A DNA stretch of 5,978 nucleotides from the NCBI GenBank assembly GCA_030607895.1, contig JAUWJC010000278.1, positions 1 through 5,978 on the forward strand. The letters run 5' to 3'. Below are positions 1-5,978 of this stretch, piece by piece. Origin of the DNA: Pirellulales bacterium (GTDB taxonomy: Bacteria; Planctomycetota; Planctomycetia; Pirellulales; Thermoguttaceae). Under the pieces are notes generated by a model. It was given only the letters and a program-made list of their open reading frames with translations, ran no database searches and was not told where the DNA came from. The position numbers were made by a program, and so were the translations under genes. Every line of letters begins with the position of its first letter. Position 1 is the first letter of the stretch.

Positions 1-19
1 GCTGTGCGTTGGTTGGGTG

Positions 20-69
20 TCTCCACTAAACCCTGACCCCCTGGCCCTCTCCCAAAGGGAGAGTGGAGA
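20..69. repeat. Small nested inverted repeat in the upstream leader
   Basis: Two overlapping dyad symmetries are visible. The inner one is CTCTCCC at 47-53, an AAA loop, and GGGAGAG at 57-63, a 7-bp hairpin. The outer one pairs TCTCCACT (20-27) with AGTGGAGA (62-69), and the two share bases 62-63. No T-run follows either stem, so an intrinsic terminator for an upstream gene is not supported. It more likely belongs to a dispersed intergenic repeat, which is an inference from its composition. The rest of 1-130 holds no gene I can support. Confidence 0.5.
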
Positions 70-96
70 TCAGATCCGGAGTTTGCAAAAGTCCAG

Positions 97-124
97 TGAT
101 AACTGACAACTGATAACTGACAAC
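97..124. repeat. Tandem duplication of a 14-bp unit just upstream of the first start codon
   Basis: The unit TGATAACTGACAAC occurs twice with no mismatch and no gap (97-110 and 111-124). It is followed by TCATCA and then the ATG at 131. The repeat fills the place where a ribosome binding site would be expected, and no purine-rich Shine-Dalgarno stretch is present. I recall similar CTGACAACTGATAA-type runs as common intergenic filler in planctomycete genomes. That is recollection, not a search result. Confidence 0.8.
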
Positions 125-130
125 TCATCA

Positions 131-2512
131 ATGACCGGTACTTTACCCAACTGGATCGAACGATTGCTCGGCGTCGAGGCCGGGCCGGGGGAAGGTACGG
201 CCTGGAGCCTCGAACACACCTGGGCTTGGGCGCCCTGGATCACGCTCCTGCTGGTGGTCTTCGTCATCGCGCTGGTGGTGATGATTTACACCCGCGAGAA
301 CCGGCAGACGCGAAACTGGTTCCGGATGGCCCTGGCCGGCGTGCGGCTGGCGCTGGTGGCAATCGTGCTGTTGATGATTGCCCAGTTCACGCTTTCGCTG
401 AAGCGGACCGGCTTGCCGTGCGTGGCCGTGCTGGTCGACGATTCGGCCAGCATGAGCATCGTCGACCGGTACGACGCAAAGCTCCGCAAAAAACTCGAAA
501 AGCAGGTCAAGGCGGCCGGGCTCGAAGAACTCAGCCGGTTGAACCTGGCCAAGGCCCTGCTCACCAAACACAACGGCCGGCTGCTGTCGGATATACAACG
601 CGACTACAAACTGCGAGTGTACTTCCTCACCGGAGTGCGCCCCGGCCGGGCGGCCGACGTTGAAGGACTGCTCGAAGAGATCGACTCGTTGGAGCCGACC
701 GGCCAATCGAGCCGGCTGGGCGCCGCCGTGCGGACGGTGCTGGACGATCTGCGCGGAACGGCCCCGGCGGCCGTCGTCCTTCTAACCGACGGGATAAACA
801 CCGACGGCCCAACGCTCGGCGAGGCGGCCGTCCACGCCCGGCGCAAGGGCGTGCCGCTGTTTGCCGTCGGATTGGGTGACCAGCGGCCGGTGCGCGACCT
901 GAAGCTATCGGACCTGCTGGTCGAGGACGTGGTGTTTGTCGACGACATTGTGAACTTCGAGTTCAAGCTTTCCGGCACCGGCTTCCAAGGCCGCAAGGTC
1001 CGGGTTGTGTTGCGGCGGCAGGGTAAGCCGGACGTGCTGGCAAAGCTCGACGCCACGATTTCCGCCCCCCGCCGGCCGCAGCAGTTGCGATTGCCCTATC
1101 GGCCAAAGGAGGGCGGCGAGTTCCGCTACACGGTCGAAGTGGAACCGCTGGAAGGCGAGCTTCAAACCGACAACAACCGACAGCACCGAACCGTCCGGGT
1201 CAGCAAGGAGGAAATCCGCGTGCTGTTGGTTCAGGCCTATCCCAGCTTCGAGTTCCGCTACTTGCGAAACCTGCTGACGCGCGACTCGACCGTCCAACTG
1301 CGCACCGTCCTGCAAGACGCCGATCCGGAATACACCGAGCAAGACACCTCGGCCCTGCCTGTCTTCCCGGTCAAGCGTGAAGAGTTGTTTGAGAACGACG
1401 TGATTATCCTGGGCGACGTGAATCCGGCCCTGTTGAGCCAGTCGATGATGCGGAACCTGGCGGAGTTCGTCGATCAGCCGGGCAGGGGCGGCGCGCTGGT
1501 GCTGATCGCCGGTCCCGACTACATGCCGTCGGCCTACCGCGACACGCCCCTGGCCCGACTAATGCCGTTGGATATCAACAGCGTGCGGTACCCCGCGCCG
1601 GGTGAGCCGATTACCGAGGGGTTTACCGTGCAGCCGACCGAACTGGGGCTGGCCAGCCCTGCCATGCAATTGGGCGATACGGCGGCCGAGAACAGCGATA
1701 TCTGGCGGAACCTGCCGCCGTTGTACTGGATGCTCGAAACGCCCCAGTTGAAGCCGGGCGTCCGCGTGCTGGCCGAACATCCAACCAGGCTGGCTCGCGA
1801 CGGCCGCCGGCTGCCGATCATCTTCATGCAATACGTGGGAGCCGGCAAGGTGCTCTTTCACGCCACCGACGAAACCTGGCGATGGCGATGGCGGACCGGC
1901 GACGTCTTCTTCGCCCGATATTGGGTCCAAACCATCCGCTACCTGAGCCGCTCGAAGCTCTCCGAAGGCGGCCGATCGGTGAGCTTGACCACCGACCGGC
2001 GCGAGTACAGGCGTGGGGAATCGGTGCAACTTAGGGCCCGGTTTGCCGATGCACGGCTGGCCCCGGCCGAAGACGACGGCGTGACCGTCGTGCTGGAACA
2101 CCAGGGCCACAAAACGCGGCGGATCAAGCTGCACCGCGGTTCGGCGGCGCGTGGGATGTTCGAGGCCGTTGTGAGCAAGCCGGCAATGGGTAGCTACCAC
2201 GCCTGGATCGCCAATGCCGCCGTGGAAGGCCAGACCCCGGCGGCCGACTTCACCGTGGTGGCCCCGCCGGGCGAGTTTGAACGGGTGCAAATGGATTCCG
2301 CCGCGTTGCGTCGGGCGGCCAAGCGGACCAAGGGCGGATTCTACACGCCCGCCGACGCGGATCGGCTACTGGACGATCTGCCCGAGGGTCGCCAGGTCCC
2401 CGTCGAGCCCCTGCCGCCAAAACCGCTCTGGAACAAGTGGCCCCTGCTGCTGTTGTTCCTGATGCTACTAACAGCCGAATGGCTCCTGCGAAAAACCGGA
2501 GGAATGGTGTAG
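131..2512 (+). CDS. Membrane-anchored VWA-domain protein with glutamine-amidotransferase-like domain
   Basis: A 793-residue protein, probably part of a MoxR/Bat-like envelope system. Hydrophobic helices lie at about 36-53 and 68-88, and a C-terminal one at about 768-786, so the bulk should sit outside the cytoplasmic membrane with both ends anchored. A VWA fold spans about 95-250. Its metal-ion-dependent adhesion site is D103-x-S105-x-S107 in VDDSASMS, with the later aspartate D220 in LLTDG. Residues about 258-357 look like a beta-sandwich. About 360-610 resembles the class I glutamine-amidotransferase-like domain found in large planctomycete VWA proteins, including the WRWRW run at 583-587. 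The only cysteine in the protein is C97, so this domain cannot use a cysteine nucleophile and is probably structural or ligand-binding. A second beta-rich segment covers about 615-710. The ATG at 131 is chosen because it precedes the first membrane helix sensibly; no Shine-Dalgarno sequence supports it. Substrate and partners are unknown. Architecture is clear; the biological role is inferred. Confidence 0.9.
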   Translation: MTGTLPNWIERLLGVEAGPGEGTAWSLEHTWAWAPWITLLLVVFVIALVVMIYTRENRQTRNWFRMALAGVRLALVAIVLLMIAQFTLSLKRTGLPCVAVLVDDSASMSIVDRYDAKLRKKLEKQVKAAGLEELSRLNLAKALLTKHNGRLLSDIQRDYKLRVYFLTGVRPGRAADVEGLLEEIDSLEPTGQSSRLGAAVRTVLDDLRGTAPAAVVLLTDGINTDGPTLGEAAVHARRKGVPLFAVGLGDQRPVRDLKLSDLLVEDVVFVDDIVNFEFKLSGTGFQGRKVRVVLRRQGKPDVLAKLDATISAPRRPQQLRLPYRPKEGGEFRYTVEVEPLEGELQTDNNRQHRTVRVSKEEIRVLLVQAYPSFEFRYLRNLLTRDSTVQLRTVLQDADPEYTEQDTSALPVFPVKREELFENDVIILGDVNPALLSQSMMRNLAEFVDQPGRGGALVLIAGPDYMPSAYRDTPLARLMPLDINSVRYPAPGEPITEGFTVQPTELGLASPAMQLGDTAAENSDIWRNLPPLYWMLETPQLKPGVRVLAEHPTRLARDGRRLPIIFMQYVGAGKVLFHATDETWRWRWRTGDVFFARYWVQTIRYLSRSKLSEGGRSVSLTTDRREYRRGESVQLRARFADARLAPAEDDGVTVVLEHQGHKTRRIKLHRGSAARGMFEAVVSKPAMGSYHAWIANAAVEGQTPAADFTVVAPPGEFERVQMDSAALRRAAKRTKGGFYTPADADRLLDDLPEGRQVPVEPLPPKPLWNKWPLLLLFLMLLTAEWLLRKTGGMV

Positions 2513-2513
2513 A

Positions 2514-2612
2514 ATGAAGGCGGAAGGCGGAATTCAACCGCTTGCGGCTTCGCAACGTCCCAAATCCCAAATCCCAAATCCCAAATCAGAAATCAGAAAT
2601 CTCAAATCCTGA
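2514..2612 (+). other. Possible 32-residue leader ORF overlapping the next start (TGATG)
   Basis: An ATG one base after the stop of the VWA gene opens a 32-codon frame. Its TGA (2610-2612) overlaps the ATG of the large downstream gene (2612-2614). The encoded peptide starts MKAEGGIQPLA and ends PKSEIRNLKS; most of the second half is a direct translation of the 7-bp repeats. AAGGCGG is also duplicated at 2517-2530. The overlap would allow translational coupling across the 99-bp spacer, which otherwise has no ribosome binding site. The peptide itself looks repeat-derived and is unlikely to be a functional protein; the open frame may be chance. Confidence 0.2.
2559..2607. repeat. Seven tandem imperfect 7-bp repeats before the second gene
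   Basis: Four perfect CCCAAAT units (2559-2586) are followed by two CAGAAAT units (2587-2600) and one CTCAAAT unit (2601-2607), all in 7-bp register. The array ends four bases before the ATG at 2612. It is strikingly AT-richer than the flanking genes and weakly structured, so it may leave the start region single-stranded, which could help initiation without a Shine-Dalgarno sequence. That function is inferred. Copy number in such arrays can change by replication slippage. Confidence 0.85.
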
Positions 2613-5600
2613 TGCAGCATCCGCTCGAGCGAAAACTTGCCGCGCTTCGTGGTCGCCTTCGGCGACTGCTGGCGGTGTACGGTGTTAGCCGGTTGGTGGC
2701 GGCCGCGCTCTCGGCGGTGCTCGTGCTGGGGCTGGCCGACTACCTGATCCGCTTCCACGACCGAGGTATTCGCGTCATTTGTTCGATGGTTGTGCTGGTT
2801 GTTGTTGCCTGGGCGTTGCATCGCTACTTGCTCGTCAGCCTGACTGCCCGGCTGGGAGACGTGCGGTTGGCCCAACGCCTGCAACGCCGTTTTCCGGCAC
2901 TTGGCGACGGCCTGGCCAGCGCCGTCGAGTTCCTCAAACAGCCGGAGGACGATCCGACGGCCGGCTCGGCGGCGTTGCGTCGGGCGGTAATTGCCCAAAC
3001 GACGGCCCAAACCGAACCGCTCGAATTCTCCGACGTGATCGAGACGGGCCCCACGCTCCGGGCGGCCGTGACTGCCGTGGCCGTCTGCCTGTTGGCAGCC
3101 ATCGTGGTGGTGCTCGACCCGGCTGCCACGCGAATCGCCCTAGCCCGGTTGGCCAACCCCTTCGGCAGCGTGGCCTGGCCGCGGAAAACGCATCTCGAAC
3201 TCCGCAATCGCGTGGATCGGGTCGCCCGGGGGCAACCGTTCGAAATCGAGGTGATCGATGCTTTCGGCGCCAAGCTCCCGCCGGAAGTCCGAGTTCACTA
3301 CCGCTTCGAGGGTCCCGACGGGGCCGACACCGAAGAGACCGAGCTGATGCACTTACTCGGCCACACGATGGTTGCCCGACGCGAAAACGTTACCCGGCCG
3401 TTCTCCTACCGCGTCGAAGGCGGCGACGACCGCTCGATGCCGTGGATCGCGGTCGAGGTGGTCGAGCCGCCGGCCATCGAATCGCTTGCCATCAAGCTAA
3501 TCCCGCCCGACTACACCGGGTGGCCCGTCGAGAAGGCCCAGAGGCATTTGCGGGCGTTGGTGGGTACTCGGGTTCGGATGGCGGGTAGAGCGACGAAGCC
3601 GCTCGAGGCGGTGGCCGTGTGTCTTGGTGGGAAGCGAATCATACCGGGCCGGCTGGACGACGACGGGCTGCGTTTCGCAATTCCCGGCAACGAGGTGGCG
3701 CGGTTCGTTATCGACAAATCGGGCGCTTACTGGTTCAAGCTAACCGACCGCGAGGGCCTTACCGGCGGCACTGGCACCCGCTGGGAAATTCGCGCCGTGG
3801 CCGACCGGCCGCCAAGCGTCTCGATCGAGCAACCCGCGTCCACGGTGTTCGTAACGCCCCGAGCTGTGATTCCGCTTCGGGTGTCGGCCAAAGACGACCT
3901 GGCCATCCGCCGCGTTGGCCTGGTGCTGGAACCGGCCGACGGGGCGGAACCGGCGGCACCCGGCCGGGAGATTCCGCTTTACGAGGGCCCGGAGCATGTC
4001 GAGTCGCTGCCCGGCGGCGGGCTGTCGAGCACCGAGTTGGGTGAGCACCGGCTTATCGATACCCGCTGGGAGTTGTCGGAACTTCAATTGCAGCCCGGCA
4101 CTCAGCTAACTTTTCACGTTACGGCCACCGACTACCTTCCCCAAACGGGCAAGAGCCAGCCGCGGCGACTGGTCATCATTACGCCCGAGGAACTTGCCGA
4201 TCGAATTGCCGCCCGGCAGACCTCGATCGTCGCCGAGCTTGCCCGGGTGCTCAAGATGCAGCGTCAGGGCCGGGCCCAACTGGCCGATTTGGAAGTCCGG
4301 CTGGGCGAACTGAGACGATTCGACCGGCTCGACGTGGACCACCTTCGCGGTGCGGAGTTGAACCAGCGGCAGATCGACCGCGGCCTGTCGAGTCCAAGCG
4401 AAGGCGTGCCGATGCATATCCTCGGCCTGCTTGCCGACCTGGAGAACAACAAGGTCGATAGCCCCGACGTCAGCCGGCGAATGCACTCGCTTCTCGAGGG
4501 GATCGACCGGCTCTCACGCGAGCATCTGCCACTCATCGGCCGCGAGCTTACCACGGCCATCAAGGCGGCCCAAATCCGCTTGCAAGACGAAAAAGGGACC
4601 AGGTTTAATTTGTGCGAAGCACCCTCCGGGCCGTTGGGGCAAATTAAACCTGGTCCCTTTTTCGGCCTGGCTACCGCCGGCAAGCATCAGGACGAAGTGA
4701 TCGGGGCGTTGGAACGGATGCTGGCTCGACTGTCGCGGTGGGACGATTTTCGGCGTTTCCACCGGGAGATTGGGCAAATGTTGCGCGACCAGCAGGAGTT
4801 AGCCCGCCGCACCGCCGAATTGGCCCGCCAAACCTTGACCAAAGAGCCAAAAGACCTCCAGCCGCGCGAATCGGCCGATCTGAAGGTTCACGCGCGGCAG
4901 CAGGCGGAGTTGGCCCGACGACTCGACCGCGCCTTGCAGGAAATGGACGAGACCAGCCGCCGTCCGCGCGACGCCGACCCACTGGCCGCGGAAACCGTTG
5001 CCGACGCCTTCGACCGGGCCGCCGAATTGGCCGTCAGCGGCAAAATGCGCGAGGCGGCCGGGCAGGTGGAACACAATCGGATGGGCCAGGCGATCGGGCG
5101 GCAGAAGCAGATTATCCGGGACCTCCAGGAGGTGCTCGACATACTAGCCAACCGTCGCGTGCACGAACTCGTACGACTCCAAGACGCGGTGCGATCCCTC
5201 CACCGCCACCAACAAGAGGCCTGTGACGAAACCAGGCGGCTCGACCGGCTCCGGCAGACCCAAGGCCGGCTTAACCAATCGCAAATCGCCGAGCTGCGCA
5301 CACTGGCTAATCGGCAGCGGTCGCTAGGGAGCGAGACGGCATCGCTTGCCGAAAAAGGGACCAGGTTTAATTTGTGCGAAGCACCCTCCGGGCCGTTGGG
5401 GCAAATTAAACCTGGTCCCTTTTTCGGCCGAGGACGCGCGTTTGGTTTGGCGCTGTCGGGCGCGGCCGGCGAGATGGGTCTGGCGGCTGGGCTGTTGGAT
5501 CGCGGCCGGACCGGCACCGCCGCCCGGAAAGCCCAGCAAGGCGCAGTCCGCCGATTGGCCATGCTGCTGGAAGCGCTCAAGCCGGAAGAGCCGGGCTCGC

Positions 5601-5866
5601 AATCCGACAGTGCCGGGGCCGGACAAGAGCAGGGCAAAATGCCCGGCGGAGGCGTCCAACAACCTGGCGTGCAAGCCCTGGCCGAACTCAAACTGCTGAA
5701 ACTCTTCCAGCAGGAGATCAATCTCCGCACCCGGCAGTTGGAGAAATCGGTCGGCCCGACCAAACAACTCACCCCCGACGCACGCCGCGAATACGAAAAC
5801 CTCGGCACCGAACAAGGCCGCCTGGCCGACCTGCTGCTGGAATTGCTCGAACCGCGGGAGAAATAA
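2612..5866 (+). CDS. Large membrane-anchored coiled-coil protein, DUF4175-like, carrying two in-frame palindromic inserts
   Basis: A 1084-residue protein of unknown function. Hydrophobic helices lie at about 25-46, 54-75 and 150-170. Residues about 190-520 form successive beta-rich, Ig-like segments; the stretch VSAKDDLAIRRVGLVLE at 424-440 is typical of large planctomycete proteins of this kind. From about 525 to 990 the chain is almost wholly helical and rich in Arg, Glu, Gln and Leu, as expected for coiled coil. A Gly/Gln/Ser-rich linker (about 990-1020) leads to a conserved-looking C-terminal helix pair (KLLKLFQQEINLRTRQLEKS). The helical half is interrupted twice by the same 25-residue peptide, at 660-684 and 914-938, each encoded by an identical palindromic DNA repeat. 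Without them the protein would be 1034 residues. The Pro/Gly/Phe-rich inserts are foreign to the surrounding helices and each adds a cysteine (C668, C922). The ATG at 2612 has no Shine-Dalgarno sequence and may be reached by coupling from upstream. The gene is probably co-transcribed with the VWA gene, and its product may be a partner on the same membrane. The DUF4175 assignment is from general resemblance; the function is unknown. Confidence 0.85.
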   Translation: MQHPLERKLAALRGRLRRLLAVYGVSRLVAAALSAVLVLGLADYLIRFHDRGIRVICSMVVLVVVAWALHRYLLVSLTARLGDVRLAQRLQRRFPALGDGLASAVEFLKQPEDDPTAGSAALRRAVIAQTTAQTEPLEFSDVIETGPTLRAAVTAVAVCLLAAIVVVLDPAATRIALARLANPFGSVAWPRKTHLELRNRVDRVARGQPFEIEVIDAFGAKLPPEVRVHYRFEGPDGADTEETELMHLLGHTMVARRENVTRPFSYRVEGGDDRSMPWIAVEVVEPPAIESLAIKLIPPDYTGWPVEKAQRHLRALVGTRVRMAGRATKPLEAVAVCLGGKRIIPGRLDDDGLRFAIPGNEVARFVIDKSGAYWFKLTDREGLTGGTGTRWEIRAVADRPPSVSIEQPASTVFVTPRAVIPLRVSAKDDLAIRRVGLVLEPADGAEPAAPGREIPLYEGPEHVESLPGGGLSSTELGEHRLIDTRWELSELQLQPGTQLTFHVTATDYLPQTGKSQPRRLVIITPEELADRIAARQTSIVAELARVLKMQRQGRAQLADLEVRLGELRRFDRLDVDHLRGAELNQRQIDRGLSSPSEGVPMHILGLLADLENNKVDSPDVSRRMHSLLEGIDRLSREHLPLIGRELTTAIKAAQIRLQDEKGTRFNLCEAPSGPLGQIKPGPFFGLATAGKHQDEVIGALERMLARLSRWDDFRRFHREIGQMLRDQQELARRTAELARQTLTKEPKDLQPRESADLKVHARQQAELARRLDRALQEMDETSRRPRDADPLAAETVADAFDRAAELAVSGKMREAAGQVEHNRMGQAIGRQKQIIRDLQEVLDILANRRVHELVRLQDAVRSLHRHQQEACDETRRLDRLRQTQGRLNQSQIAELRTLANRQRSLGSETASLAEKGTRFNLCEAPSGPLGQIKPGPFFGRGRAFGLALSGAAGEMGLAAGLLDRGRTGTAARKAQQGAVRRLAMLLEALKPEEPGSQSDSAGAGQEQGKMPGGGVQQPGVQALAELKLLKLFQQEINLRTRQLEKSVGPTKQLTPDARREYENLGTEQGRLADLLLELLEPREK
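4588..4667 (+). repeat. Palindromic repeat element, copy 1, inserted in frame in the coiled-coil gene
   Basis: An 80-bp segment identical base for base to 5350-5429. Its arms, 4588-4612 and 4640-4664, are perfect 25-bp reverse complements (left arm begins CGAAAAAGGGACCAGG). They flank a GC-rich 27-nt loop at 4613-4639. A 75-bp core (4589-4663, GAA to TTC) is exactly 25 codons and is read as EKGTRFNLCEAP...GQIKPGPFF. Removing it would join D659 to G685 and restore a continuous helical region. No convincing target-site duplication is visible. The shape fits a non-autonomous palindromic element (REP- or MITE-like) mobilised in trans; no transposase is present in the window. The boundaries of the mobile unit are known only to within a few bases, because identity may include flanking bases shared by chance. 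Confidence 0.9.
5350..5429 (+). repeat. Palindromic repeat element, copy 2, inserted in frame in the coiled-coil gene
   Basis: The second identical copy of the 80-bp element lies 762 bp downstream of the first, in the same orientation and the same reading frame. Its arms are 5350-5374 and 5402-5426, and chance flanking bases extend the stem by two pairs (to 5348 and 5428). It encodes residues 914-938, again EKGTRFNLCEAP...GQIKPGPFF, between SETASLA and the following GRGRAFGL. As in copy 1, the 75-bp core is a whole number of codons inserted between codons (phase 0). Complete identity implies recent insertion, gene conversion between the two, or selection on the sequence itself. Confidence 0.9.
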
Positions 5867-5868
5867 GA

Positions 5869-5978
5869 TGGAGCGAGTGCAACAAAACGTTAAACGCCCG
5901 GTGGTTGAGCGCAGCGAAACCCCGGGGTTTCGCTGCGCGCAACCACCGGGCGTTTAACGTTTTGTTGCACTCGCGCCA
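5869..5978. repeat. 110-bp near-perfect palindrome after the second gene, to the window end
   Basis: Bases 5869-5923 are the reverse complement of 5924-5978 at 53 of 55 positions. The centre is CCCC/GGGG between 5923 and 5924, with no spacer. The two exceptions are A/G mismatches at 5872/5975 and 5908/5939. It begins two bases after the TAA of the coiled-coil gene. As RNA it would form a very long stem that could block 3' exonuclease and protect the operon message, or separate it from the next gene. It lacks a following T-run within the window, so it is not scored as a standard intrinsic terminator. It may be an intergenic repeat made of two head-to-head REP-like units. The symmetry reaches the last base given, so the palindrome may extend further. 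Confidence 0.85.

Noticed and set aside
83..117. Possible sigma70-like promoter (TTGCAA at 83-88 with GATAAC at 98-103 or 112-117)
   Set aside because: The spacings are 9 or 23 bp, neither near 17, and the GATAAC hexamers belong to the 14-bp tandem repeat.
143..706. 187-codon open frame on the minus strand opposite the VWA gene
   Set aside because: It mirrors the coding strand of a clear VWA/membrane protein; long antisense frames are expected at this GC content. Its product is His/Gln/Arg/Pro-rich with no fold signature.
4588..5429. The two palindromic repeats as a CRISPR array or as an intein/intron
   Set aside because: Only two copies exist with a coding 682-bp interval, far too long for a spacer. 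The inserts are 75-80 bp with no splicing domain or intron core, and the frame is open through them, so splicing is not needed.
4888..5808. 306-codon open frame on the minus strand opposite the coiled-coil gene
   Set aside because: The product is low-complexity Ser/Arg/Cys-rich, an antisense shadow of the Arg/Glu/Leu-rich helical protein. The palindromic insert is open on this strand too, which lengthens the frame artificially.
5868..5957. ATG-initiated 29-codon ORF starting one base after the TAA of the coiled-coil gene (MERVQQNVKRPVVERSETPG...)
   Set aside because: It lies almost entirely in the 110-bp palindrome and is simply the palindrome read in one frame. It has no Shine-Dalgarno sequence and no recognisable product. 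The spacing resembles a next-gene start, but nothing after it supports that.
5869..5978. Intrinsic transcription terminator
   Set aside because: The stem is strong but no T-run follows within the window and the stem is far longer than usual terminators. It is left as a palindromic repeat with a possible transcript-end role.

Overview
The window looks like chromosomal DNA from a planctomycete or close relative (Pirellulales-like is my best guess, from family memory and not from a search). The DNA is GC-rich. Two very large membrane-anchored proteins sit on the + strand, and neither start has a recognisable Shine-Dalgarno sequence. The gaps between genes are packed with short repeats of a kind I associate with planctomycete genomes.

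Layout: 1-130 is a short non-coding leader with a small hairpin and a 14-bp sequence duplicated in tandem just before the first start codon. 131-2512 encodes a 793-residue von Willebrand factor A (VWA) protein with a cysteine-free glutamine-amidotransferase-like domain. 2513-2611 is a 99-bp spacer ending in seven imperfect 7-bp repeats that run almost to the next start. 2612-5866 encodes a 1084-residue protein with N-terminal membrane helices, beta-sandwich domains and a very long helical/coiled-coil half, resembling DUF4175-type proteins. 5869-5978 is a 110-bp near-perfect palindrome that begins two bases after the last stop codon and runs to the end of the window.

The two genes are probably consecutive members of one operon of the MoxR/DUF58/VWA (Bat-like) kind. 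In planctomycetes such clusters usually carry a MoxR AAA+ ATPase, a DUF58 protein, one or two VWA membrane proteins and a large helical protein. The other members would lie outside this window. A cell-envelope or periplasmic assembly role is inferred, not shown.

The most remarkable feature is inside the second gene. Two 80-bp segments, identical at every base (4588-4667 and 5350-5429), each form a 25-bp inverted repeat around a 27-nt loop. Both are read in the same frame, so the protein carries the same foreign-looking 25-residue peptide twice, at residues 660-684 and 914-938. This resembles the logic of Rickettsia palindromic elements: a palindromic mobile repeat that tolerates insertion within coding sequence because it is open in the frame used.
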